Positions 10,498 through 20,310 of a stretch of 64,000 nucleotides of DNA are shown piece after piece. The position numbers were made by a program, and so were the translations under genes. The DNA is from Desulfocapsa sp. (lineage in GTDB: Bacteria; Desulfobacterota; Desulfobulbia; Desulfobulbales; Desulfocapsaceae), in the NCBI GenBank assembly GCA_022712895.1, contig JAFLJS010000045.1, positions 26,747 to 90,746 of the forward strand, in the 5' to 3' direction. The notes beneath the pieces were generated by a model. That model had not been told where the DNA came from. It ran no database searches and saw only the letters and a program-made list of their open reading frames with translations. Positions within the stretch are counted from its first letter, which is position 1, and every line of letters starts with the position of its first letter.

Positions 10498-10761
10498 TCT
10501 CTGAGATACACCGTTTAAAAGAACATCCTCATGGTTCCAATCAAACTGCTACGCTTCACCAGCTTCAAATTGTAAGCTTGCAATTTTGAAGGTTTTCCAA
10601 AATAAATCCACAAAGGGACTTCATGAAGTGTCCAAGCTAAAAACTGGCTAGTCAAACATACTGAAGTTTGGAGTTTCGAAAACCACCTCTTTCGGGGGTT
10701 TTGGCTGGTGGTTTCTTTTTGAAGAGCCGTTTTCGATTGACATCTTTCTTGTTTTATGGAA

Positions 10762-10797
10762 TTAGTTGCCTCGTTAATAATTAATGAGGCAACTAAT
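10762..10797. promoter_or_regulatory. Inverted-repeat operator overlapping marR start codon
   Basis: TTAGTTGCCTC-GTTAATAATTAAT-GAGGCAACTAA. Confidence 0.65.
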
Positions 10798-11245
10798 GAA
10801 GTCATGTAAGGATGAATCCATAGGTAGGCTGCTCTATCTGACGACCCAGGCAATGAATTTCCATGCGGAAAAGGCACTCAAACCTTATGGCTTGACAGTG
10901 GAACAGCTGATTTTGCTGAAAAATATGCCTGAAGATAACGCATTATCTCAGAATCAACTCTGTGAGATTGTGGAAAAAAGTGCTGCCAATGTAACAAGAA
11001 TTCTGGATCGTCTTGAAAGAAAAGGTTTTGTGGTGAGGAAACAGAATCCTGCCGATCGTCGTTCCACTCTTCTATTCTTGACTGATCAGGGAAAGGAAAT
11101 GGTTGAAAAGGTACATAATTTGTTTGAATCTTTTTCCGAGCATCTGACCAATGGAATCTCTGCCCAAGAGCAGGATCTGTTTGTGCAGCTTCTTTCTAAA
11201 ATTCGAGATAATCTCGACACACTTACGAACAGTTCTTCCAGTTAA
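10796..11245 (+). CDS. MarR-family transcriptional regulator
   Basis: LTVEQLILLKNMPEDNALSQNQLCEIVEKSAANVTRILDRLERKGFVVRKQNPADRRSTLLFLTDQG winged HTH. Confidence 0.9.
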   Translation: MKSCKDESIGRLLYLTTQAMNFHAEKALKPYGLTVEQLILLKNMPEDNALSQNQLCEIVEKSAANVTRILDRLERKGFVVRKQNPADRRSTLLFLTDQGKEMVEKVHNLFESFSEHLTNGISAQEQDLFVQLLSKIRDNLDTLTNSSSS

Positions 11246-11269
11246 CATATTTTTTCAAAGAGGTATTTC

Positions 11270-12319
11270 ATGCGATCTTTATTTGTGCTTTTCGTTCTTT
11301 TTTTTATTGTCACTCCGCTTTCTGCTCAGGAGCCGCCTCCGGCCTCAGTAATTATAACCAAAGTGCAAAGTGAGAAAGTGTCACAGACTCAGTCTGTTAT
11401 AGGTATTCTCTACTATGATCGTATCAGTGAAGTCTCAACTGAAGTGACCGGGCTGGTACAAACAGTACTTGCCCGAAAAGGTACTCATGTGAAAAAGGGT
11501 GATATCCTTGTTAACCTAGATACAGAGATGCTCGATAATGAAATTTCTTTAAAGAAAACACATATTGCTCAGAACGAATTACTTCTGCAAAATACTGAGA
11601 AAAATTTCAAACGGCTTGAGACCCTCTACAAAGAATCTGGGGTGAGTGAAAAAGATTACGATGATGCACTCTTTACATTCCAGAACGCCAGGCTTGAAAA
11701 ACAGGCTCGGCAGGAAGAGCTTGCCAATCTGTTTATCAAAAAGAAACGCAGTGTTATCCGTGCGCCCTTTGATGGCATAATCCTCACAAAAGACGTGGAC
11801 ACCGGTGCCTGGGTACAACAGGGGAAACAATTGGTATCTATCGGTTCCAGCAATGATCTCTTTGTCCGGGCCCCTATTGGAGAAGGACTGCTGCGTTATC
11901 TGAAAAAAGAACAGCAGGTATCAGTTATCCTAAATGCATTTGAAAGAGAAGTTGAGGGAGTGGTGGAAGATATTGATCCTGTTGCTGATGTTAAAACCAA
12001 AAATATTTTTGTGAAAATTCGAATCCCCTCCCAAGAGATAATTGCTGCTAATATGTCTGCCACAGTCCACCTTCCGGCAAGTACTGAAAAAGAGCTTTGT
12101 ATTATTCCTCGTGCTGCTCTAATTAAATTTCAGGGTAAAGATTTTGTCTACACAATAAAAGACGACAAAGCAGCCATTCTGCCTGTACATATCGCCGCCT
12201 TTATGGGTGAAAAGATAGGGGTTCGCGTTGGACCGCTTATGCCTGGAATGGTTGTTGTCATAGAAGGGAATGAACGACTTCGTCCGGATCAATCCGTACG
12301 GGTGACTGGAGAAAAATAA
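11270..12319 (+). CDS. RND efflux periplasmic adaptor (membrane fusion protein)
   Basis: Signal peptide, VLARKGTHVKKGDILVNLD, RAPFDGIILTKDVDTGAWVQQGKQLVSI. Confidence 0.92.
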   Translation: MRSLFVLFVLFFIVTPLSAQEPPPASVIITKVQSEKVSQTQSVIGILYYDRISEVSTEVTGLVQTVLARKGTHVKKGDILVNLDTEMLDNEISLKKTHIAQNELLLQNTEKNFKRLETLYKESGVSEKDYDDALFTFQNARLEKQARQEELANLFIKKKRSVIRAPFDGIILTKDVDTGAWVQQGKQLVSIGSSNDLFVRAPIGEGLLRYLKKEQQVSVILNAFEREVEGVVEDIDPVADVKTKNIFVKIRIPSQEIIAANMSATVHLPASTEKELCIIPRAALIKFQGKDFVYTIKDDKAAILPVHIAAFMGEKIGVRVGPLMPGMVVVIEGNERLRPDQSVRVTGEK

Positions 12320-15300
12320 TGGATCTTATAAAATATTCCCTCGAAAAGCCGGTATCAGTCTCCGTTGGAGTGATCATGATACTGGTTTTTGGTTTTATCG
12401 GTCTCAATAAATTACCGGTGCAACTCACCCCGGATGTAGAGACACCGCAGATTACCGTAAAAACCACATGGGGTGGTGCAACACCTTACGAAATTGAGAA
12501 AGAGATCGTTGAACAGCAGGAAGAGGTACTGAAAGGCTTGCAGGGACTCACCAAAATGGAGAGTGCCAGTTATAATGGATATGGTGAGATTACGCTTTCT
12601 TTTGGCTTGAAAACCTCCCTTGACGACGCTCTGCTCAGAGTTTCCAACAAGATTAACGAGGTCGGCAATTATCCGGAAAATGTGAATCGTCCAACCATTG
12701 AATCTGCTGGTGCCAACTCCTCGCCAGTCATTTGGATGATGCTAAAACCTCTGGAGGATAACGAAGAATCCATCGATCATTATCTAAGCTATTTTGAAGA
12801 CAATGTACGTCAGCACCTTGAGCGGGTAAAAGGTGTTGGATCACTCTTTATTTTTGGCGGAGCCTTGTCCGAACTCCATATCACACTGGATATGGGGAAA
12901 ATGGCCAGTCATAACATCTCCATCAACCAGGTTATCAGTGCAATTCGCAGTGCCAACAGCACCAACTCTGCCGGCGTGTTGGGGATAGGTCGTAAAAACT
13001 ATCGTATCCGCACCATGGGGCAGTTTCAATCTCCGGCAGATGCCATGGAGGTGGTTGTTTTTGATGACGGTATCAAACGAGTCTACCTCAGGGAAATTGC
13101 CGAAGTTGATAAAGGATATGCCAAACAAAATATCGCAGTTATGCACAGTGGTGACCCGGTTATCGTTATAGGTGTACGCAAAGAGCCGGGAACCAATGTC
13201 CTGGCAATGACTGATAGGCTTGAAGAAGAAGTGGAACGTCTCAATCAGGGGCTTCTGGCAGAAAAGAAGTTGTATATCGATTGGGTCTATGATCAGCGCC
13301 CCTATATCACCACCGCCATCAATCTGGTAAAAAAGAACGTTGCCATCGGTAGTGCGCTGGCAGTTTGTGTCCTCCTTATCTTCCTCCGCAGTGTGCGTTC
13401 CACCCTGACCATAGCAGTGGCTATTCCCATCTCTGCCATCGGTTCTTTTATCTTTTTATGGATCACCGGTCGAAATCTGAATGTTGTTTCCCTGGCCGGT
13501 ATCTCTTTTGCTGTTGGTATGTTGGTTGATAACTCCATTGTTGTTATGGAAAACATTGATCGCCACCGAAAGATGGGGAAATCTTCCTACAAAGCCTCCT
13601 GGGAAGGAACTAGGGAGGTCTTGGGAGCGGTTTTTGCCTCTACTGCCACCACAATAGCGGTTTTTCTACCGATTATTTTTATGCAGGAAGAGGCCGGGCA
13701 GCTTTTTCGTGATATAGCCATTGCCATTACCTTTTCCATCCTCATCAGTCTTTTTGTTTCTGTCTCTGTCATTCCGACACTTACCTATCAGCTTTTTAAG
13801 GGCAGGAAGCAAAAGAAACCAAACAAGCTGCAAAAAAGTGTTGTTGGCCCATTTATTGTCCGAATTATCATGCGCTTTTCAAATTTCTGTCTGAAAACTA
13901 TTTTTACCAGGGCAGTCACTGTAATCTCTTTTACTTCTTTCTCCATAGGACTTATTTTTCTGCTGTTGCCAAGTGCAGAGTATCTGCCACAGGGGAATCA
14001 AAATCTCATCCTCAATATACTTATCCCACCACCGGGATACTCACAGGAGAAAATGCAGGAATTGGGTTCCTATATATATAAAGAATCTGAACCCTATTTT
14101 AAAGAAGACGGGAAAGATGGAATCCCTCAGATTAAAGATATGTTTTTTGTCGGCGCTGACCGTTTTACCCTTTTTGGCGGGATATCCACCCATGAAACCA
14201 GAGCTGCGGAGATGATGCCTCTCTTTACCCGTATTATACGCTCAATTCCTGGTGTCTTCGGAGTTAGTATTCAGGCGGGTATTTTTGAAAGCGGGATTGG
14301 TGAAGGACGTACCGTGAACGTCAATATCGCAGGGGAAGATATTGATCAGATCGTGGCCACAAGCAGGGCACTGTTTGGAGTCATTAGTGCCAAAATCCCT
14401 GCTGCCCAAGTTCGTCCAGTGCCTTCTCTTGAAACCAGTTATCCTGAGATCCAGATGATTCCCAACAAGGAAAAACTGGCAGCTAGTGGAATGACCGGTA
14501 AAGACCTTGGAATCTATATTGATGTCCTTATGGATGGACGGAAAATTGATGAATACCGTCCCGAGGGAAGTAAACAGGAAGATCTGATACTGACAGGAAA
14601 TGAGTCGATTTTTGACTCTCCCGAAAAAATCCTCAAGAGCAGTATTGTTAATGGACTGGGAAGTCTCATTCGAGTGGGTGATGTGGCTGATCTGGTTTAC
14701 AGCCAGGGTATGCCTCAGATCAACCACCTGGAACGCAAACGAACCATTACTCTACAGGTAACCCCACCCAAAGATCTGCCTCTGCAATCCGCCATGGATA
14801 TCATCGAACATGAAGCAGTTGCCCCTCTAAGGGCGGCCGGCCAGTTAGAAGGAGTCGAGGTTACCATTGGCGGGAATGCAGATAAACTCATTGAGGCTCG
14901 GAATGCTCTGCAATGGAACCTGCTGTTAGCTCTATTGATTACGTATCTTCTTATGGCAGCGCTTTTTGAAAATTTTCTCTACCCTCTTATCATCATGTGT
15001 TCAATCCCTCTGGCAGCGGCGGGAGGATTCCTTGGTCTGCAATCGGTAAATACGTTTGTAGCACCCCAGGGTTTTGATATTCTGGCCATGCTTGGATTTA
15101 TTATCCTCATTGGAACCGTGGTTAATAATGCCATTCTTATCGTTCATCAGTCCCTGAATAATGTTCGATATAATGGCTTACAGGGAACCGAGGCAATTTC
15201 TGAGGCGGTTCGAACAAGAATACGACCCATCTTTATGAGTGCAACAAGTTCCGTGTTAGCTATGTTGCCCATGGTCCTTTCCACAGGCTCCGGCTCTGAA

Positions 15301-15432
15301 CTTTATCGTGGCCTTGGTTCTATCTTATTGGGAGGATTAGCACTTTCTACCCTCTTAACCCTTTTTGTTATCCCGGCACTGCTGGCTTTTGTTATCCGTT
15401 TTGAAAGGAGTCGTATCAATGAAAAAATATAG
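12319..15432 (+). CDS. RND-family efflux transporter permease (AcrB/MexB-like)
   Basis: 1037 aa; SLEKPVSVSVGVIMILVFGFIGLNKLPVQLTPDVETPQITV; GISFAVGMLVDNSIVVMENI. Confidence 0.95.
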   Translation: MDLIKYSLEKPVSVSVGVIMILVFGFIGLNKLPVQLTPDVETPQITVKTTWGGATPYEIEKEIVEQQEEVLKGLQGLTKMESASYNGYGEITLSFGLKTSLDDALLRVSNKINEVGNYPENVNRPTIESAGANSSPVIWMMLKPLEDNEESIDHYLSYFEDNVRQHLERVKGVGSLFIFGGALSELHITLDMGKMASHNISINQVISAIRSANSTNSAGVLGIGRKNYRIRTMGQFQSPADAMEVVVFDDGIKRVYLREIAEVDKGYAKQNIAVMHSGDPVIVIGVRKEPGTNVLAMTDRLEEEVERLNQGLLAEKKLYIDWVYDQRPYITTAINLVKKNVAIGSALAVCVLLIFLRSVRSTLTIAVAIPISAIGSFIFLWITGRNLNVVSLAGISFAVGMLVDNSIVVMENIDRHRKMGKSSYKASWEGTREVLGAVFASTATTIAVFLPIIFMQEEAGQLFRDIAIAITFSILISLFVSVSVIPTLTYQLFKGRKQKKPNKLQKSVVGPFIVRIIMRFSNFCLKTIFTRAVTVISFTSFSIGLIFLLLPSAEYLPQGNQNLILNILIPPPGYSQEKMQELGSYIYKESEPYFKEDGKDGIPQIKDMFFVGADRFTLFGGISTHETRAAEMMPLFTRIIRSIPGVFGVSIQAGIFESGIGEGRTVNVNIAGEDIDQIVATSRALFGVISAKIPAAQVRPVPSLETSYPEIQMIPNKEKLAASGMTGKDLGIYIDVLMDGRKIDEYRPEGSKQEDLILTGNESIFDSPEKILKSSIVNGLGSLIRVGDVADLVYSQGMPQINHLERKRTITLQVTPPKDLPLQSAMDIIEHEAVAPLRAAGQLEGVEVTIGGNADKLIEARNALQWNLLLALLITYLLMAALFENFLYPLIIMCSIPLAAAGGFLGLQSVNTFVAPQGFDILAMLGFIILIGTVVNNAILIVHQSLNNVRYNGLQGTEAISEAVRTRIRPIFMSATSSVLAMLPMVLSTGSGSELYRGLGSILLGGLALSTLLTLFVIPALLAFVIRFERSRINEKI

Positions 15433-16696
15433 TTTTCTTTTTCTCCTTCTGTTGCTGTTCCCCAGCACTTCTGTTTTTGCCCTTAATCTTGCCGAGATGC
15501 AGGAGACGGCCATACAGAGCAGAGAAATTGTCAAGCGCTACCAAACCAGCCTTGAGAAAAGCGGCCAGGAGGTGGAACGTGTCAAAAGTGGGTACTATCC
15601 ATCGCTGAATATAGGCTATCAGGCCAATAATCTAGATGAGGCGGCCAGGTTTGAACACCGTCAAAACAGCTCCATCTATGCCACTGCGGGGATGAATATA
15701 TTTGCAGGATTTAAAGACCGTTATTCCATCAAATCTGCAAAGATTCTTCAAAAAGTTAATGGTTATCGACTTAAAGGAATCGAGCAGGATATCCAGCTCA
15801 ATGTGGCCTTACGTTATCTCAGTGTCTATGAGCGTCGGGCAAATCTAACAGTGGCTCAGGATGGATTAATAACCCTGAAACGACTCTATCAGGATGGTGG
15901 GAGACGCTTGCAGGTTGGGCTTATCGGACAGAACGAGCTGTTAAAAATAAAGGTCGATCTGGATAATTCTGATATTACCAGGAAAAAAGGGCAGGCTGAT
16001 CTGGAAAAAAGTATCCAGTTATTGGGGCGGGAGATTAACCGCTCCCTTACCATTGAGGAGCTAAGTTTTGAGGAGTTTGCCATTCTGCCAAAGCTGGGAG
16101 AACAGGAGCTGTATAAAGAAAGAATGCTCAAAAATCGTTCCGAACTCTTGACGTTAACCGGCCTTGCCGAATCTGCATCCATGCTGGTAAAGGTGGAACA
16201 GGGCAGCTATTACCCACGTATCGATTTGGTCGGCAGTTACTCACGTTACGATGACGATTTTATAAATGGAAATGGTGAAAACAGTGACGATGAGCTGCGG
16301 GCCCAGATGGTACTCTCGTATACTATTTTCGACGGTTTTGCCAGGGAGTCTTCCGTATCAAAGGCTAAACTCACTCTTCGCGAGCTTCAGTATGATATTG
16401 ATGAGCTGAAAAACAGTCTTATCACAGATCTTGCAAATATTTTCATCGATTACCGCGTAAGCATGGAAAATGTGGACGTGGCAAAGGAAGATATCCGCCA
16501 TGCTGAAGAAAATCTTCGCATTACACAGCTCAAGTATAAACAGGGTCTGCAACGTGAATCTGATTTGCTGGATGCTGTGACCAATCTCTCACGGTCTCGT
16601 TATAATCAGGTGGCCGTGATCAGAACTGTTTTTGAGAATGCCTTTCGGGTGAACAGAATGGTGGAAGAGTTCCGTTATCACAGTGCTGTTCTATGA
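15419..16696 (+). CDS. TolC-family outer membrane protein
   Basis: Signal peptide and OEP repeats; follows and overlaps the RND pump gene. Confidence 0.9.
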   Translation: MKKYSFLFLLLLLFPSTSVFALNLAEMQETAIQSREIVKRYQTSLEKSGQEVERVKSGYYPSLNIGYQANNLDEAARFEHRQNSSIYATAGMNIFAGFKDRYSIKSAKILQKVNGYRLKGIEQDIQLNVALRYLSVYERRANLTVAQDGLITLKRLYQDGGRRLQVGLIGQNELLKIKVDLDNSDITRKKGQADLEKSIQLLGREINRSLTIEELSFEEFAILPKLGEQELYKERMLKNRSELLTLTGLAESASMLVKVEQGSYYPRIDLVGSYSRYDDDFINGNGENSDDELRAQMVLSYTIFDGFARESSVSKAKLTLRELQYDIDELKNSLITDLANIFIDYRVSMENVDVAKEDIRHAEENLRITQLKYKQGLQRESDLLDAVTNLSRSRYNQVAVIRTVFENAFRVNRMVEEFRYHSAVL

Positions 16697-16766
16697 TTCA
16701 ATAAGCATCCGTCACCCTTCTAAACGGAAAATCTATCTGCGCTGTTTCTTGTCAGGAGAGCTATCT

Positions 16767-18809
16767 CTACGCCATGCCAGATCGCTGGATGGTAACCAAC
16801 GACTCATGAAAAGTTGCCCCGCCACCCATGTCGGTCAGTTTTTGTGACGTGAGATCGTTGATACCATTTTCAACCCGTCCACAGTTTTGCTCTGGGAACA
16901 GGGGCCAATAGAGTCCTTCTGCCACCAAAATTCCTTGCTGTGTGTCTGTTGTTACTTGAGCTATTCGCCTGACTTTCCCCCGGTTGTTAACTAGAGTTAT
17001 CTTGTCTCCATCTTCTACTCCCCATTGCTGAGCATCACTAGGATGAATCAGCACCTTTCCAATGGTTTCCGGATGTAGCTCACCGAAAGTACTGTTGAGC
17101 AGATCTGGGTGCGGCGGTGTGATCAACTGGAAGGGAAACCGGGATCGCAGGTCAGGATCATTGAACTCATCCGCCGAAGTGAGGCAAGCAATGCTTGGCA
17201 TATCTGACTGGTCGTCTGCAACAAACTTATATTTACCGTTCATTTTTACAAGGGCGTCACCATTTTGATAACTTTTGGTGGAATGAACCAGCACGCCTGT
17301 CATGATACTTTCAACATTCATAGTTTCAGGTATGCCTTCCATATCACGCAGGTAGGCACGAATCCGCTGTCCACAAGTTTGCTTGAATGGAGGATCGGTA
17401 TATCCCATTCGGGTTGCCAATTGCTGAAAAAAATCAAAATTAGATCTGGCCTCCCCTATAGGCTCAATCGTAGGCTTTATTACTTGAAGATAAAAATGGC
17501 CGTAAGCTGTATGCACATCGTGGTTTTCAAGGAATGTGGTGGCTGGTAGTAAAATATCTGCATAGTAGGCTGTTGGCGTCATGACCTGTTCATGCACTAT
17601 GGTGAACAGATCTTCCCTGGCAAATCCCTGACGGACGATACTACCGTCCGGGTTAACCGTTAATGGGTTGGAATTGTATACCACCAAGGCTTTCACCGGA
17701 GGTTTCAAGCTTGTGAGAGCATGGCCCAGATGAATCATGTTGATATTACGTGTATCTTGTTTGGCGAGTTCTGGGTGAAGCAGCGCAGCCATGTTGCCTT
17801 TAAAGGCTCCAGTTGTTAGCAACACACCACATCCCTCACCACCTCTGAATACCCCCATTGCCGCAGCCAGTGAAGTGATAGCACGAACCGCCATGCCTCC
17901 TCTGCTGTTTCTGGTTAGTCCAATGCCAATCCTGATAAAGGTTTTTTTTCTGCTGGAAAACAGTGTCCCAATAGCAGTCATTTGCTCTTTGGATATACCG
18001 CTCTGGTGTTCGAGTTCATTAAAGTTACATTGGGCCAGATAGGAATGGAGTTGGTCGAATCCTTGGGTATGCTGGTTTATGAATTCGTTATCGAGTTGCT
18101 TACGTTCCGTCAGGCTTTTTAAAATTCCCAAAGCCAGGGCAACATCACCGCCTGGTTTCACCGGGATATACAGATCTGATGATTTTGCGGTCTCATTGCG
18201 GTAGGGATCGATAACCAACAGTTGGGCACCATTTTTCCGGGCCTTGCTGATATATTGCCAGAAATGAACATTTGAAACCTTAACATTAATGCCCCAGACA
18301 ATTATCAGCTCTGCTTTGGCTGCGTTCTCAGGAGGGCTGCCGGGTAAGTTCCCGCATTGTTTTACCCAACCAGCACTTGCAGTTGCCGAGCAAATGGTAT
18401 GCTCCAGCCGGGAGGTTCCCATCTTATGAAACAAGGGATAACCGGCAAAGCGATTCACTGCTCCCATATTGCCCGCATAAGAGTAGGGGAGAACAGCTTC
18501 GCCACCGTGTTCACTGATAACCTTGCTAAGACGTTCAGCACAAATATCCAGAGCTTCATTCCATCCAATACGTTTGAACTCACCGCTTCCCTTGGGGCCG
18601 GTCCTGAGTTGTGGATAAAGCACACGGTGCTTCGAATAGAGGCGTTGGGGGTATCGTCGCATCTTTCTACAAATAAAGCCGTTGGTATACGGATGTTCTT
18701 TATCTCCCAGAAGGGCGATGACCTTGCCATCGGTAACAGTTGCAAGCAGGCCACAGCTGTCTGGACAGTCAAGTGGACACACTGTTTTGCTATATTTTTG
18801 AACCTTCAT
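16767..18809 (-). CDS. Molybdopterin-dependent oxidoreductase (BisC/FdhA superfamily)
   Basis: VCPLDCPDSCGLLATVTDGKVIALLGDKEHPYTNGFIC Fe-S motif; LEHTICSATASAGW; C-terminal molydopterin dinucleotide-binding domain. Confidence 0.9.
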   Translation of the reverse strand: MKVQKYSKTVCPLDCPDSCGLLATVTDGKVIALLGDKEHPYTNGFICRKMRRYPQRLYSKHRVLYPQLRTGPKGSGEFKRIGWNEALDICAERLSKVISEHGGEAVLPYSYAGNMGAVNRFAGYPLFHKMGTSRLEHTICSATASAGWVKQCGNLPGSPPENAAKAELIIVWGINVKVSNVHFWQYISKARKNGAQLLVIDPYRNETAKSSDLYIPVKPGGDVALALGILKSLTERKQLDNEFINQHTQGFDQLHSYLAQCNFNELEHQSGISKEQMTAIGTLFSSRKKTFIRIGIGLTRNSRGGMAVRAITSLAAAMGVFRGGEGCGVLLTTGAFKGNMAALLHPELAKQDTRNINMIHLGHALTSLKPPVKALVVYNSNPLTVNPDGSIVRQGFAREDLFTIVHEQVMTPTAYYADILLPATTFLENHDVHTAYGHFYLQVIKPTIEPIGEARSNFDFFQQLATRMGYTDPPFKQTCGQRIRAYLRDMEGIPETMNVESIMTGVLVHSTKSYQNGDALVKMNGKYKFVADDQSDMPSIACLTSADEFNDPDLRSRFPFQLITPPHPDLLNSTFGELHPETIGKVLIHPSDAQQWGVEDGDKITLVNNRGKVRRIAQVTTDTQQGILVAEGLYWPLFPEQNCGRVENGINDLTSQKLTDMGGGATFHESLVTIQRSGMA

Positions 18810-19049
18810 TTTCCTCTTTTAACATGATGGTTATCAACAAAATGTATAGGTAATTGGGTGGATTCAGATACCAACTGCACCACCGGTAAGTGAGTTGGGT
18901 TGTGATCTTCAGCAAGCTCGATTCGAACAGCTGCTTAACTTTTTTATACCTCGAAAAGAGGTTTCTCCCTATTCGCCGACTAAAGTAGAGATAACATTTT
19001 TTGTTGACCATATAAAGTTACATGTTGTGTTTTATGTAACCTTAGAGGA

Positions 19050-19259
19050 ATGATGCCAAGAACCGGACTTGCATCTAATCAATTGTTGCAAAAAATAATC
19101 CTGTTGGCTGAACAAAAGATAAGAGACTTGGGTTACAAACGTGTGACCCAAATCCTATTGGGTAGGGATTTCGGGGTGTCTCATGTGGCATTGTACAAAC
19201 ATATTTCTAACAAAGAAGCCTTGCTTGACCTTGTCTCAGAGAAATGGGTGAAATCTTGA
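19050..19259 (+). CDS. Truncated TetR-type HTH protein
   Basis: VTQILLGRDFGVSHVALYKHISNKEALLDLVSEKW; only 69 aa, no ligand-binding domain. Confidence 0.55.
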   Translation: MMPRTGLASNQLLQKIILLAEQKIRDLGYKRVTQILLGRDFGVSHVALYKHISNKEALLDLVSEKWVKS

Positions 19260-19495
19260 TATCATCATACTTGACAACGATATGAATAATTATTAGAAAA
19301 AAGATACGATTCAATGAGACGAACGAGAGTGGTTCCCTTGTGGGAACCGATGCTATGCTTTTCCGTTTGGTGTATTATTTGCTGTAGACAGGTTCGAGTT
19401 AAAACTAACACCGGTGATGAACGGTAAGCCGGCATAAGTATCTTAGGGAGTGTTTTTTTTAAAAGCACAAGAAAATATTCTGTAAGGTACTAAAC

Positions 19496-19625
19496 AGCTA
19501 CCCTGTAAAGGGACTGCTTGCTATGGGCTAATTCGTACTGCCATCATAGACAAGCTGCAATGACAACGCAGCTTGTATCTTTATATAACCGAGCTGCCGG
19601 GAAAAGGCAGGTCGGTTTTTTGTTT
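19496..19625 (+). ncRNA. Candidate structured leader (riboswitch/attenuator), copy A, upstream of PTPS operon
   Basis: AGCTACCCTGTAAAGGGACTGCTTGCTATGGG core; hairpins CCCT/AGGG, CTATG..CATAG, ACAAGCTGC/GCAGCTTGT; terminator ACCGAGCTGCC-GGGAAAA-GGCAGGTCGGTTTTTT. Confidence 0.7.
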
Positions 19626-19823
19626 TCAGCTCTTAGGTAGTAATACAAAATACGATCCTGCCTTTTGAGTGTAAGTATGTTGCATCTCGTATGATTACGC
19701 AAAAGAATCCAAGCTTGTTTATTTGTCAAACGACTGCAAATGCTTTTATGGTAAAATGCAACGTGATGATAAAATCGAATGCAGGCTGGTATTCTTTCAA
19801 AACTTTTACAGTGGAGGTATGAT

Positions 19824-20192
19824 ATGTTCGAATTGAAGGTAAAGACCTGGTTTGCAGCGGCACACAGGTTAACTATGGTTGGTAAAAAATGTGAAAATCT
19901 TCATGGCCATAACTGGAAGATAGAAGCGTGCATTATTGGTGAAAAGCTCAATGAAGGTGGTGTATTAATGGATTTTGGAGAAATTAAAAAGTATATTTCC
20001 GAAATAATGAACCAACTGGATCACAAATATTTAAACGAGATGGATACTTTTACAAAATCGGCTCCTTCTTCTGAAAATATTGCTCTGCATATTGCCCAGG
20101 AACTCCAGAAAAGAATAACAGATCCGTTAATCCGTGTATCCCGGGTATCTGCGTGGGAATCGGATAATTCTTGTGCAACGTATATTGCTTAA
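19824..20192 (+). CDS. 6-pyruvoyl-tetrahydropterin synthase/QueD family (COG0720)
   Basis: AAAHRLTMVGKKCENLHGHNWKIEA; MDFGEIK; LDHKYLNE; ENIA motifs. Confidence 0.9.
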   Translation: MFELKVKTWFAAAHRLTMVGKKCENLHGHNWKIEACIIGEKLNEGGVLMDFGEIKKYISEIMNQLDHKYLNEMDTFTKSAPSSENIALHIAQELQKRITDPLIRVSRVSAWESDNSCATYIA

Positions 20193-20310
20193 TCAGAAAT
20201 ACAAATAGAGATCAGGAACATGAAAGCTTTCTCCTGAAGAGTGTTCCCTGTAAACAATTGATGTCCTGCATTAAAGAGGAGAGGGCATCATTTAACCCAA
20301 CCGACACGAA

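Noticed and set aside
18357-18827. Plus-strand 156 aa ORF over the molybdopterin oxidoreductase gene
   Set aside because: Antisense of a well-supported gene; Fe-S and Mo motifs clearly lie on the minus strand
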